The notes under the pieces: model-generated | The model's input: the letters and a program-made list of their open reading frames with translations, nothing else | Told to the model about the DNA's origin: nothing | The model's database searches: none | Program-made: the position numbers and the translations under genes | Shown here: piece after piece, positions 1 to 8,969 of the stretch | Position numbering within the stretch: the first letter of the stretch is position 1 | Layout of the letters: the number at the start of each line of letters is the position of its first letter | From: Phycomyces blakesleeanus NRRL 1555(-) | Lineage: Eukaryota; Mucoromycota; Mucoromycetes; Mucorales; Phycomycetaceae | Reading direction: 5' to 3' | NCBI RefSeq assembly: GCF_001638985.1 | Contig: NW_017265146.1 | Coordinates: forward strand, 930,001 to 994,000 | Length of the DNA stretch: 64,000 nucleotides

Positions 1-571
1 GAAATCCTTGAAAACTTGAGAGACTTTAAAGGCTTGGAATATTCTAGGTGCTTTAAGGGTTATTGGGGTTTTAGGGGTCCTAATGGATTTAAGAGTTTTA
101 ACGGTTACAGAGGTTACAAGGACTTAGACACTTTAAAGACGCCAGAGATATTAAATAATCCAATAATATCAGAAACATTCTTGACATAATCATATACATA
201 TTATTATACATATACTATATATGACGGTAATTTTGTGCCCAATTGAAATAAACAGTAGAGAAGTAGCTAAAGTTAAGGATCAAATGGCATACCGTATAGT
301 AATTGAATTTACACAATAGGACTTTCATCATTAATGTTAGAATATGAGTATATAAAGTATGAAATAAAGTTAAAGAAACTAAAAAACACATTGCAGTTAT
401 TACTATTCTATTTGAACCAAGGTTTTCAATTGTTGTATTGGATATTTTTGTTTTTGTTTTAATATCATATATTTAAATAAACTTGGACAAACAGTTTTCT
501 CTTTCTTAAAATAGTGTGGTTCTTGCTTATTAAACTGTCTAAATGTAGACAGCCAGTCTACCTCGTCCTTC
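1..571 (+). repeat. Dispersed F-box 3'-flank repeat, copy A
   Basis: This stretch is closely similar to 54771-55318 and more distantly to 8004-8392. Shared landmarks are 'ggtgctttaagggttattgg', 'attttgtgcccaattgaaat' and 'gaaccaaggttttcaattg'. The other two copies lie 330-360 bp downstream of F-box genes on the same strand, so this copy probably marks the 3' flank of another F-box gene just left of the window. No coding potential is evident in it. Confidence 0.75.
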
Positions 572-809
572 ATTTAAATTCTTTGGTTTGCTTAAAAAAA
601 ACCAAAAACAACATATGAAGCTATAAAATTCCACTTTGAACTGCGGGTTGTATTCATTTATGATTAATTGAAACAATTGTACACATCAATTTAATACAGG
701 GTGATGACCAAAAACGCCTCTTTCATTAATATAAAGCTTAATATTTAGTGCCCATAGTCAATTTTTTTTTGTTTTCTATCTTTCTCTTTCTTTCTTTCCT
801 TTACCCGTC
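572..809 (+). promoter_or_regulatory. Upstream region of the first F-box gene
   Basis: Non-coding stretch between the dispersed repeat and the first F-box ATG. It ends in a pyrimidine-rich leader (runs of T, then ctttctttctttcc) directly before the start codon, the same leader style as the next two F-box genes. No convincing TATA box was picked out. Confidence 0.35.
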
Positions 810-2633
810 ATGCTGGCATCGGAATTTCCTTTTGAGATTCTTTCACAGATTGCTGACTTTTTATTTAATAAGGACAAGGCTTCTTGCGCTCTAACATGCA
901 AGAGATGGAAAACCCCATTTCAAGAAACTCTCTGGAAAAGTATCGATGTCAGCTCTACTAAAGAACTTGAAGAGATTTGCGCTATCGTAAATAATTCTAT
1001 GATAAATCACCGGCAATTTTACCATCTAGTACAGGCATTAAGATTTACTGGATATTGTACAATCGATTGGCTACAGAGTGATACCTTCCGAACATTTCCA
1101 AACTTGAAGCACCTTGACATTCAATACGTATACTCTAAATATTCAAGTATGAACTTCCCAAGTAGCTACCCTCCATTGGATTCACTTGTTAGTATAAAGC
1201 TCCAAATACATGCTGTAGTACAAGAAATACCGACAAAGGATCTTCTTGACCTTTTAAAAACCATGCCCCGCCTTCGAAAACTAGATGTGTGTGTGTATTC
1301 CTCGGTTTATTCTTTCCGGATTACGCCAAGCAATCTTAATACTCTCCACGAATATTTGCCTCATCTCACATCTATCACGTTACGCCTAGCTCTTGCTGAT
1401 ATCAGCCAAGATTCTGTACAGACAGACCTTAACATTACACCGATACTCTCCGTAACGACCCTTGACCTCGACATTTTAGACTGGGACCATCTGTGGCTGT
1501 ATTATCTTAGCTACAAGTATCCAAATGTGCACACTTTGCGATGGAAGACCTCATGCGCATCAAGTGGGTGGATTGTCAAAGGCTATAAAGAATTAAAAGG
1601 TTCACCTCTCCGCTCAATTAAAGCAGCATTTCCACATCTGGATACATTTGACTTCTACACCGAAGATCGTACCGCATGGTCCCATGCTATTTTATGGGAG
1701 CTTCTTTGCCCGTCAAAGGCTCCCATCAAAAAATTAAAGTACACTATCAAAAAATGCAGCTGTTCGGCAATCTATACTGAAAAGATTATTCAGAGGCTTG
1801 TACAGTCTTTTTCAAAAACTATCAAAACGTTATCCATTGTGGGGGATGTATATTTTGATACTGAAAATATCGCAAGGCCAGAATTCTCTTACTGCCCACG
1901 ATTGGTGGAGCTCGAAATTACAGACTGTGGCGTCTCCATTGCATTGGATAACTTACTGGATAATTGTATATCTTTAAGACGCCTGTGTTTTCACAACGGA
2001 AGATTGTTCATTGGTCCAGAAATACACGGGGAGCTGATAAAACATGGCTTACAAAGTTTGAAGTTAGACAGCGTTGTTGCAAGCGGTCCTGTCTTTGACT
2101 ACTTGTCCTTTAGATGTAGAAGCTTGGAATTTATGGATCTAGCCCGAGCGCAAATTTGTGGATCCGTCTCTGATAAAACTAAAAGACTATATATTGACAT
2201 GTCTTATACCAGTTTCAAAGTATTGCGTCTTGATCACATTCAATTATATTCATCTGATAAACTTATGGATAAGAGTACTGCCATTAATTTTCTATCACTT
2301 TCCCAATCAACTGGTCCTCGGCTATCAGGAAAAAGACAACAAATCCAAAACGACGGCCCGGCTGTAGGGCACCCAACTTGGTTTCATACTTTTTATGAAT
2401 TAGACTACGCATTTGATTTTGCACCAAAGATCAGACAGCTTACAGAACAAGAAGTTTTGATTGCCACCGAATATTATCAAAGCTCTAGGTTCAGAGAAAG
2501 CAACAGTGCACAAGAGGTTGAACGAACATTTAATGGACAGGTTTTTAAGGACGATTGGATAAATGATCTTTTTATAGGTTATGCCGAACTGAGATATTGC
2601 AACATGGAAAATTATTGTGTTCCTTTACCATAA
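810..2633 (+). CDS. F-box / LRR-like protein 1 (607 aa)
   Basis: Single uninterrupted exon. Residues 2-45 form an F-box: an L-x-S-E-F-P-F-E-I-L start, a Leu/Ile-rich helix, C-A-L-T-C-K-R-W, then P-F-Q-E-T-L-W. F-box domains bind Skp1 in SCF ubiquitin ligases and the rest of the protein selects the substrate; that role is inferred. The middle is Leu-rich with irregular ~25-residue spacing (Y-P-N-V-H-T-L; C-P-R-L-V-E-L-E-I), typical of degenerate LRRs. The C-terminal third carries motifs shared by every copy here: S-F-R-C-R-S-L-E, I-D-M-S-Y-T, and a terminal GYAELRYCNMENYC block. It is 35-50% identical by eye to the genes at 3301 and 5807. The start fits because it opens the F-box directly. Confidence 0.85.
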   Translation: MLASEFPFEILSQIADFLFNKDKASCALTCKRWKTPFQETLWKSIDVSSTKELEEICAIVNNSMINHRQFYHLVQALRFTGYCTIDWLQSDTFRTFPNLKHLDIQYVYSKYSSMNFPSSYPPLDSLVSIKLQIHAVVQEIPTKDLLDLLKTMPRLRKLDVCVYSSVYSFRITPSNLNTLHEYLPHLTSITLRLALADISQDSVQTDLNITPILSVTTLDLDILDWDHLWLYYLSYKYPNVHTLRWKTSCASSGWIVKGYKELKGSPLRSIKAAFPHLDTFDFYTEDRTAWSHAILWELLCPSKAPIKKLKYTIKKCSCSAIYTEKIIQRLVQSFSKTIKTLSIVGDVYFDTENIARPEFSYCPRLVELEITDCGVSIALDNLLDNCISLRRLCFHNGRLFIGPEIHGELIKHGLQSLKLDSVVASGPVFDYLSFRCRSLEFMDLARAQICGSVSDKTKRLYIDMSYTSFKVLRLDHIQLYSSDKLMDKSTAINFLSLSQSTGPRLSGKRQQIQNDGPAVGHPTWFHTFYELDYAFDFAPKIRQLTEQEVLIATEYYQSSRFRESNSAQEVERTFNGQVFKDDWINDLFIGYAELRYCNMENYCVPLP

Positions 2634-3119
2634 ATAAATAAACAGAGACTATATTACATAATATATTTGATGGTTTTTCCCTTAACTTATTTCTTTCAAA
2701 CGCTTTCTGTGTTTATTTATTTTAGATTACTTGAGAGAAAATTGTCAAAATTTTACAGATTCAAAAAAAAGGGCTGTATTTTATATCGTTTATTTCAACT
2801 TCCTATGCTTGACCTGCTATGTAATATTGTATATATAGTACCAAAAACTTAGAGCCAATAAAAGTCTGTCTGATCGGAATTTTCCATAGTGAAAATGGTT
2901 TGGCCTATTGTCGTGAGATTTCAATATCACGCTTTTACAACAAACTTACACCTAATCGGAAACAAACACACACACACAAATGAATGTTTAGCTGTCGCTA
3001 TAAAATAAAACAAAAGAATGGGTTAAAAAGAGAAAATTAATAGCAGCCTACTGTACTAAGTTTTGTTGACTCAGATGTATTTCCTAAAATAATAAGAATA
3101 CAGGATTAACTTAAAAACA
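2634..3119 (+). other. Intergenic spacer, part of the tandem unit
   Basis: No gene seen. It contains 3' polyadenylation-like AATAAA strings just after the stop codon. A block near 2850-2975 (agccaataaaa, gtttggcctattgtcgtgag) has a diverged counterpart at 5340-5560 downstream of the next gene, so the duplicated unit includes spacer DNA as well as the gene. Confidence 0.5.
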
Positions 3120-3300
3120 ATTGACTGCGGCTTGTACCTTCTCATATCTACTATATTCGGTTCAGTATATGTATATATAGATATATATTCGTGTAACTCA
3201 GAGCAATCACTAAACCCCCAGTACTATTATTTATAAAGCTCTTTTGATTATGTGTTGCAATTCTATCTTTCTTTCTTATTTTTTCCCCGCCTTTATTCAC
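3120..3300 (+). promoter_or_regulatory. Promoter of F-box gene 2, shared with gene 3
   Basis: This block aligns with 5633-5806. Common landmarks are 'gcttg[tc]accttctcata', 'gtgtaactca', and the string TTATTTATAAAGCTCTTTT (3227-3245), which looks like a TATA region about 60 nt before the ATG at 3301. A pyrimidine-rich leader follows. Conservation between paralogues while surrounding spacer has diverged supports a functional promoter. Confidence 0.5.
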
Positions 3301-5139
3301 ATGTTGCTATCAGAACTACCTTTTGAAATTCTTTCGAAGATTGCAGACATCTTAATAAATGAGGACAAAGCTTCTTGTACTTTGGTTTGCAAGAGATGGA
3401 AATTTCCGTTTCAAGATTCTTTATGGAAAAACATAGAAGTTAAATCTATGGAGCAGCTCACCAGTATTTGCGATATTGTAAAACATTCAACAAATGGACT
3501 GTCCTTCAGTTTGGCAATCCAAAATTTATATTTTACTTCATGGTGTACCATAACTGATTTGCTACAGAGCAATATATTACAAGTATTACCGAACCTAAAG
3601 CATCTTAATCTGGGAGACATATCGTTTAAAACTTTTGATACTGAAATATCGATATACGGCGGTCCATGGAAGTCGCTGGTTAGTCTGGAGTTCCAGGTCT
3701 GCTCTACCAGGGAAGAAACGTCACAGTCAATACTTGTCGAGTTCTTGACACAATTTCCTAATCTTCATGACTTAAATATATTTCCATGTTTTCCACATAC
3801 ATCAATATACTTTGACGTGGGCAATATTAATACCATACACAAGTATTTAAGCCGGCTTAGATCCATAAAGGGTGCTTTTACATTTCCTACAATCTGTCAA
3901 AGCGATATACAGACTATTCCGAAAGCTATACCCGCATATTCCCTAACGTCACTCGATATCCACATCTTAAACTTAAATAGCTTATGGCTGTATTACCAAT
4001 GGTTATGGTATTTTAGCTATAAGTATCCCAACTTACGTACCTTGACATTGAAAGCCTTGTGTGAAACAGACGAATCAATCATCAAAGAATATAATATAAA
4101 AAAAGGATCGCTCCTTCGTCCAGCTACAACGCTATTCCCACATCTAGAAACAGTCGAATTCAATACTGAAGACTTTACCAAATGGTCACATACTGTTTTG
4201 TGGGATTTACTTTGCCAATCCAATGCTCCGATCAAGAACTTAAGATGCTGGGCAAGGTACAGAACCTATGAGGAAGGTGCTCTAGAAAAAGTTATCCGAC
4301 AGCTTGTACAGTCATTTTCAAAAACTCTGGAAACTATGTCTGTTGAAGGATATTTATTTTTTGGTACCGAAAATATCGTAAAGCTGGAAATTTCTTACTG
4401 TCCGCGACTGGTGGAGCTTGAGATCACGGATAACGGCTCCTACATTGAGCTGGATAACTTATTGGATAACTGTATAGCTTTAAGTCGACTAAAGTTTTCC
4501 AACGGAAAATTAAATATTGGCTCAGACCCACATGAGAAACCGGCGTACCATGGACTCAATATTCTGGAACTAAGCTATGTTACTGTCAATACAGCTGTCT
4601 TTAGCTATCTGTCTTTTAGATGCAGAAGCTTGGAATATATGTACTTGAATCGGCCAAAAATATGTGATTCTATCTCTGACGAAACTAAACGGCTTTATAT
4701 TGACATGTCTTATACCAACTTCAAGGTTTTACGTCTTGACCACATATATTGTTATTCATCCGATAGACTTATGGATAAAAATACTGCGATTAACTTGATA
4801 CTGCTCTCCCAAGTAAACAGTGATCGGTTGTCGAATGGAACGCGACAAAGCGAAGATATAGTCTCTGTTGTAAAACATTTATCTTGGTTCCACGTTTTTT
4901 ACGGATTAAATCATACTTTTGATTCTGCACCAAAGGTCAGGAAACTTTCAGAGCAGGAAGTTTGCATTACCACAGAATATTATCAAAATTTTCGGTTCAG
5001 AGAGAGTACAGGCATACAAGAGAGCATGCGATCCATGAATGGACAGACTCTCAAGAGTAATTGGAAAGCAGATCTTTGCAGAGGTTATGCCGAAATGCGA
5101 TGCGGCAACATAAAAAATTATTGTGTTCCTTTACTGTGA
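3301..5139 (+). CDS. F-box / LRR-like protein 2 (612 aa)
   Basis: Single-exon gene, paralogue of the gene at 810. I chose the ATG at 3301 rather than 3244 because it places the F-box (M-L-L-S-E-L-P-F-E-I-L) at the N-terminus as in all paralogues; the extra 19 codons upstream are hydrophobic translation of the conserved pyrimidine-rich leader. F-box at residues 2-45, irregular LRR-like middle, then S-F-R-C-R-S-L-E-Y, I-D-M-S-Y-T-N-F, and the C-terminal block LCRGYAEMRCGNIKNYCVP. The probable role is Skp1-binding substrate adaptor of an SCF ubiquitin ligase (family inference). There are no internal stops or frameshifts; together with gene 1 it is the clearest full-length reference for the family. 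Confidence 0.85.
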   Translation: MLLSELPFEILSKIADILINEDKASCTLVCKRWKFPFQDSLWKNIEVKSMEQLTSICDIVKHSTNGLSFSLAIQNLYFTSWCTITDLLQSNILQVLPNLKHLNLGDISFKTFDTEISIYGGPWKSLVSLEFQVCSTREETSQSILVEFLTQFPNLHDLNIFPCFPHTSIYFDVGNINTIHKYLSRLRSIKGAFTFPTICQSDIQTIPKAIPAYSLTSLDIHILNLNSLWLYYQWLWYFSYKYPNLRTLTLKALCETDESIIKEYNIKKGSLLRPATTLFPHLETVEFNTEDFTKWSHTVLWDLLCQSNAPIKNLRCWARYRTYEEGALEKVIRQLVQSFSKTLETMSVEGYLFFGTENIVKLEISYCPRLVELEITDNGSYIELDNLLDNCIALSRLKFSNGKLNIGSDPHEKPAYHGLNILELSYVTVNTAVFSYLSFRCRSLEYMYLNRPKICDSISDETKRLYIDMSYTNFKVLRLDHIYCYSSDRLMDKNTAINLILLSQVNSDRLSNGTRQSEDIVSVVKHLSWFHVFYGLNHTFDSAPKVRKLSEQEVCITTEYYQNFRFRESTGIQESMRSMNGQTLKSNWKADLCRGYAEMRCGNIKNYCVPLL

Positions 5140-5632
5140 CATACCTAATTTCTTTTTATATAATTATCCTATATGTATATTATATTATATTATAATATTA
5201 TATCGCTTTTCCAATACAGCCATTCAAATAAAGACAACGGTTTTACCCATAAATCTAAGCATCACATTTACCATAGATAAAGCAAGGCAAACTCTATAAT
5301 ATGTATCCCAGTTGCAAGATATATATATATATAAGCTAACAAGAGCCAATAAAATAATTGTATTGAATATCATTAATTTCAATTTCTTAAGCTCAACCAA
5401 TATGTACTATAGAATATATAACAGCAAACCTTTAAAGCCAATAGAATACTACCTGATCCTCATATTCCTTGATAAAAAAAAAGTTTAGCCTATAGTCTTG
5501 AGATTAGAATGTCATAATTTTACAGCCAATTTACACATAGTCTGGAACGCACACACGTACACGCTAATAAATTTTTTGAAAAAAAAAATTTAATAAAGTT
5601 TAGATTTATTTGTTTTTTTTTGTACTCCAAAA
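5140..5632 (+). other. Intergenic spacer between F-box genes 2 and 3
   Basis: No gene. AT-rich, with short TA runs near 5160-5205 and 5322-5340, plus the diverged repeat of the 2850-2975 spacer segment (agccaat motifs, gtttagcctatagtcttgag). Confidence 0.5.
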
Positions 5633-5806
5633 CAGTTGGCTAGGGCTTGCACCTTCTCATAACAACTCTATTTGATTCAATATATATATATATATATCTG
5701 TGTAACTCAAAACAATCACTGAGCTCAACGCTCTTATTTATAAAGCTCTTTTTATTCCGTGTTGCAATTCTTTCTTTCTTTCTCTTTCTTTCCTATCTTT
5801 ATTCTC
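5633..5806 (+). promoter_or_regulatory. Promoter of F-box gene 3, shared with gene 2
   Basis: Aligned counterpart of 3120-3300. The TATA-like string TTATTTATAAAGCTCTTTT is at 5734-5752 and is identical to that of gene 2; the spacing to the ATG (about 55 nt) and the following ctttctttct leader are also kept. Confidence 0.5.
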
Positions 5807-7643
5807 ATGCTGGTATCAGAGTTACCTTTTGAGATCCTCTTAAGAGTTGCAGAGCATCTATCAAAAAGTGACAAGACTTCCTGTGCTTCGGTTTGCAAAA
5901 GGTGGACCCCTCCGTTTCAAGAGTCTCTCTGGAAGAATATCAAGGCAAAGTCCCTAAAAGATATAGATAGATTTTACAATCTTTCAAAGCATTCGACAAA
6001 CAAGTTTCCGTATACTCTCAACAGAAGTCTGATTATTGGAGGGAAGAGTACCTTTACCGACTGGCTGAAATGCTGTATCTTTCAGACATTTCCGAACTTG
6101 ATGCACCTTGACATTCTGTCTATGCGTATGGAAAACAAAGATGTACACGAGTCAGAATATTGTGGTCCAATCAAGTCACTTGTTAGCCTACACTTAAAAT
6201 TTTCTACTATGGGGAAGCCGATGGTTACGCCAAAAATCATCAGGTTTATCGCACAATTTCCTAGCCTCGAAAAATTAAATATCCATTCATATGGTCCGTA
6301 TTATTCAATGCCCTTGACTACGAGTGACATCAACACCATTCACCAAAATTCACCCCAGCTAAAATCTATCAAGGGTTACATCTCCCTCGATAACATCGAC
6401 CAAGATTCTGTGAAAACTATTCCAAACACTATGCCCGTACCCTTAGTAAAAGCACTTGATCTCCTCATTACAAGCCAGAGTTGTCTATGGTCGCATTACC
6501 TATGGTTGTGTTACTTTAGGTACAAATATCCGAAGCTGCGTAGCTTGAAATTGAATATCGTGTGTAAAGAAGGCGGCTTTAGCTTTAAAGAGTATAATAA
6601 GAGAAACGGATCGTTTTCTAGTTCGGCCACACCAGTATTTCTACTCTTAGAAACCGTTCAATTCCATATTAATGACAAGAGAAAAATCCCGAACGCTTTT
6701 CTTTGGGACATCATTCAGCAGTCAAGTACTTCAATTAAGAGGTTAAAATACAAGGTAATATACAGAAAGTATGACGTGAGATATCTAGAACCAGCTTATT
6801 CAACAGCCTGTACAGACCTTTTCAAACACTAGAAAAACTGCCCCCATCGAAGAAGCCGAACCTTTTAATATTAATAATATTATAATACCAAATTTCTCTC
6901 GCTATCCACTATTGGTGGATCTTGATATCGAATACAGCAATATATCAATTGCCTTGGACGATCTATTGGATAACTGTAGAGCACTTAGGCATCTTTACCT
7001 TTCCAAAGTACAGCTGTGTACCAGTAGACACGCACACAATAACCCGATACAACATGCATTACAGACCTGTGATTTAGAGGATATTATTATAAAGACTTCT
7101 GTATTTAATTATATCTCTTTCAGATGTAGAAGTTTGGACCTTATAAAACTGACTAGACTAAAAATCTGTGGGTCGATATCTAAAGAAACGGGAGGCATGG
7201 ACATTGACATGTCCTATACAAGAATCAAAATGCTGATAATCGACCGTATCAAATTCTACTCATCCAGCAATAATATCAACGACAGCACTAAAGTCAACTT
7301 GTTTTTGCTATCCCATCTACCCGAAACCAGTCAGCCAAATGAAAATATAAAGATGAAAAATGTAGAATCTCCTATGAGCTTCATACGTTGGTTCCACAGC
7401 ATCAAGAATGATGAACAGTCTCACAATTTTAAGCAAGACTCCAGAGAGCTTTCGGATCAAGATGGCCAGGAAGTACTTGATTATTATCATAAACACTCTT
7501 ATACAAAGGTCAGCAATGGGCAAGAACAGAAGAAATACTTTGAAAGATCTTTAAAGGACTATTGGGAAAAGGATCTCTGCAGAGGTTATGCCGAATTTAG
7601 ATGTGGTTACATAGCTAAATATGTTATACCTCAATTGTGGTAA
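5807..7643 (+). CDS. F-box / LRR-like protein 3, spliced (594 aa)
   Basis: Looks broken as two ORFs, but a 52-nt GT-AG intron (6755-6806; GTAATA ... TTCAACAG) joins them in frame: join(5807..6754,6807..7643), 316 + 279 codons. The same splice position occurs in the inverted-repeat F-box copies near 56459-56512. The ATG at 5807 opens the F-box (M-L-V-S-E-L-P-F-E-I-L), with C-A-S-V-C-K-R-W downstream. The middle is Leu-rich; the end carries F-R-C-R-S-L-D, I-D-M-S-Y-T and LCRGYAEFRCGYIAKYVIP. Likely an SCF substrate adaptor. Oddity: intron-less paralogues have coding sequence where this intron lies, and the intron still resembles it in a shifted frame. The alternative is therefore a frameshifted pseudogene; I prefer splicing because the paired copies keep the same donor and acceptor. 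Confidence 0.7.
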
Positions 7644-8003
7644 TGTTTTATACTTTGTCTATTCAAAAAAATCAAAAATAAAAGAAAATGGAAGAAACAG
7701 TTGAATATATATTTGACACAGTATTAGAGCAGGTGTTGTGTTATGGCAAAATACCCACATCTATATACGCGTCGAGTTTGTGTCGCTTTGTTTAAATTTT
7801 TGTATTTCAGCAGATTTGCTTTCTATTTCGAAATTGCTACAGAATTCTATTGAATTGCTACAAAATCTATGGAAATTTGGAATAGTTGCGTAATTGTATC
7901 ACTTTGTATTACTTGGAATTTTGAAAAAGTGATGTTTTTGGGGGGTTTGCATTTTTTCAGTCGGAGTTTTTGTACAACTCTGAAAATTTGAGCCCACAAA
8001 CTT
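7644..8003 (+). other. 3' flank of F-box gene 3
   Basis: No gene. The first ~100 nt (tggtaatg..ctttgtctatt, gaagaaacag) match the region just after the F-box copy ending at 54450, showing that the duplicated unit continues past the stop codon. Confidence 0.5.
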
Positions 8004-8392
8004 CTCTAATGATATTAGATATATTCTTGTCATTATCATATACATATTATTACGCACATACTATATATGATCGTAATTTTGTGCCAACTTGAAATAAACA
8101 ATAGATAATAGTATAAAAAACCAAAAGAAACTTTAGGAAGAAGTGCTATCACAAATGTTAGAAGATGAGGATACAATATATGAAATAAGGTAAAAGAAAC
8201 TAAACAATACATTGTAATTATTGCTATTTTATTTGAACCAAGGTTTTCAATTTTTTTATGGGTTATGTTTGTTTTTTGTTTTAGTATCAAATATTCAAAT
8301 AAACTTAGAAAACAGGTTTTGTTTTATCTTGGAATAGTATGGTTACTTCTTCTTGAGCTGTCCCAATGGGGACAACCGGTCTATTTCGTCAA
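8004..8392 (+). repeat. Dispersed F-box 3'-flank repeat, copy B
   Basis: The most diverged of three copies (others at 1-571 and 54771-55318). It shares cttgtcat.atcatatacatatta, tgaaataaaca, and gaaccaaggttttcaatt, and ends in the same ctgtcccaatgggg..-type segment. It sits about 360 bp after F-box gene 3, as copy C sits after the 52627 copy. Confidence 0.65.
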
Positions 8393-8969
8393 TTTAGTTA
8401 AAATCTTAAGTTGATTTAGTAAAATGGTTGGATACTGGGCATCAAGTCATAATTGCGTGGTCTGGTAAAATTGAAACGTCCAGAAAAAGTGTGTTTGTTT
8501 TTTTCTTCTAAAATGACCACAAAAGTTATCATTCTCTTTATCAAGTTTAAGGTACAACCTTTGCACACGTTATGCAAAAAAAAATATGTGTAAGATGTTC
8601 TTTGTAAATTGAACAGCGATCCTACTAAGTTCATGATGTGGTCAATAAGAGGGTATAAGTCATATTAAAACTATTTTTTAAAATGTTCATGTGTGATACT
8701 GCTTAGAGCATGTTTTTCTATAGCTAACATGCACAAGTAAAGGATGTATGCCGTTGAGAGTGACTATAATTCATTTACTTGAGTAAAATATTATCAACAG
8801 CGTACAAAGCCTGGGAGCCCAACTTTATAATATATACACTTTAAATTAGTATAAGCCATTTTATCCAAGTATAGTAGTGTACCCTCTCACAAAGATATTT
8901 CTTGTTTGTTGCTTTTTTCCTCTCTTTGAAAACAACCAAGAACACCGTAGAGTCATTGCTTTCATCACG
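8393..8969 (+). other. Upstream region of F-box gene 4
   Basis: No gene recognised. The leader before the ATG at 8970 is not similar to the promoter shared by genes 2 and 3. Only short ORFs without family resemblance occur here. Confidence 0.4.

Noticed and set aside
6755..6794. Alternative 40-nt intron ending at the CCAG at 6791-6794
   Set aside because: It keeps the frame but is shorter than other introns here and ends 12 nt before the acceptor used by the paired paralogues (CAACAG / TAACAG before the conserved GTACAG).
8036..8290. 84-codon minus-strand hydrophobic ORF
   Set aside because: It lies entirely in the dispersed 3'-flank repeat and is not kept open in the other copies.
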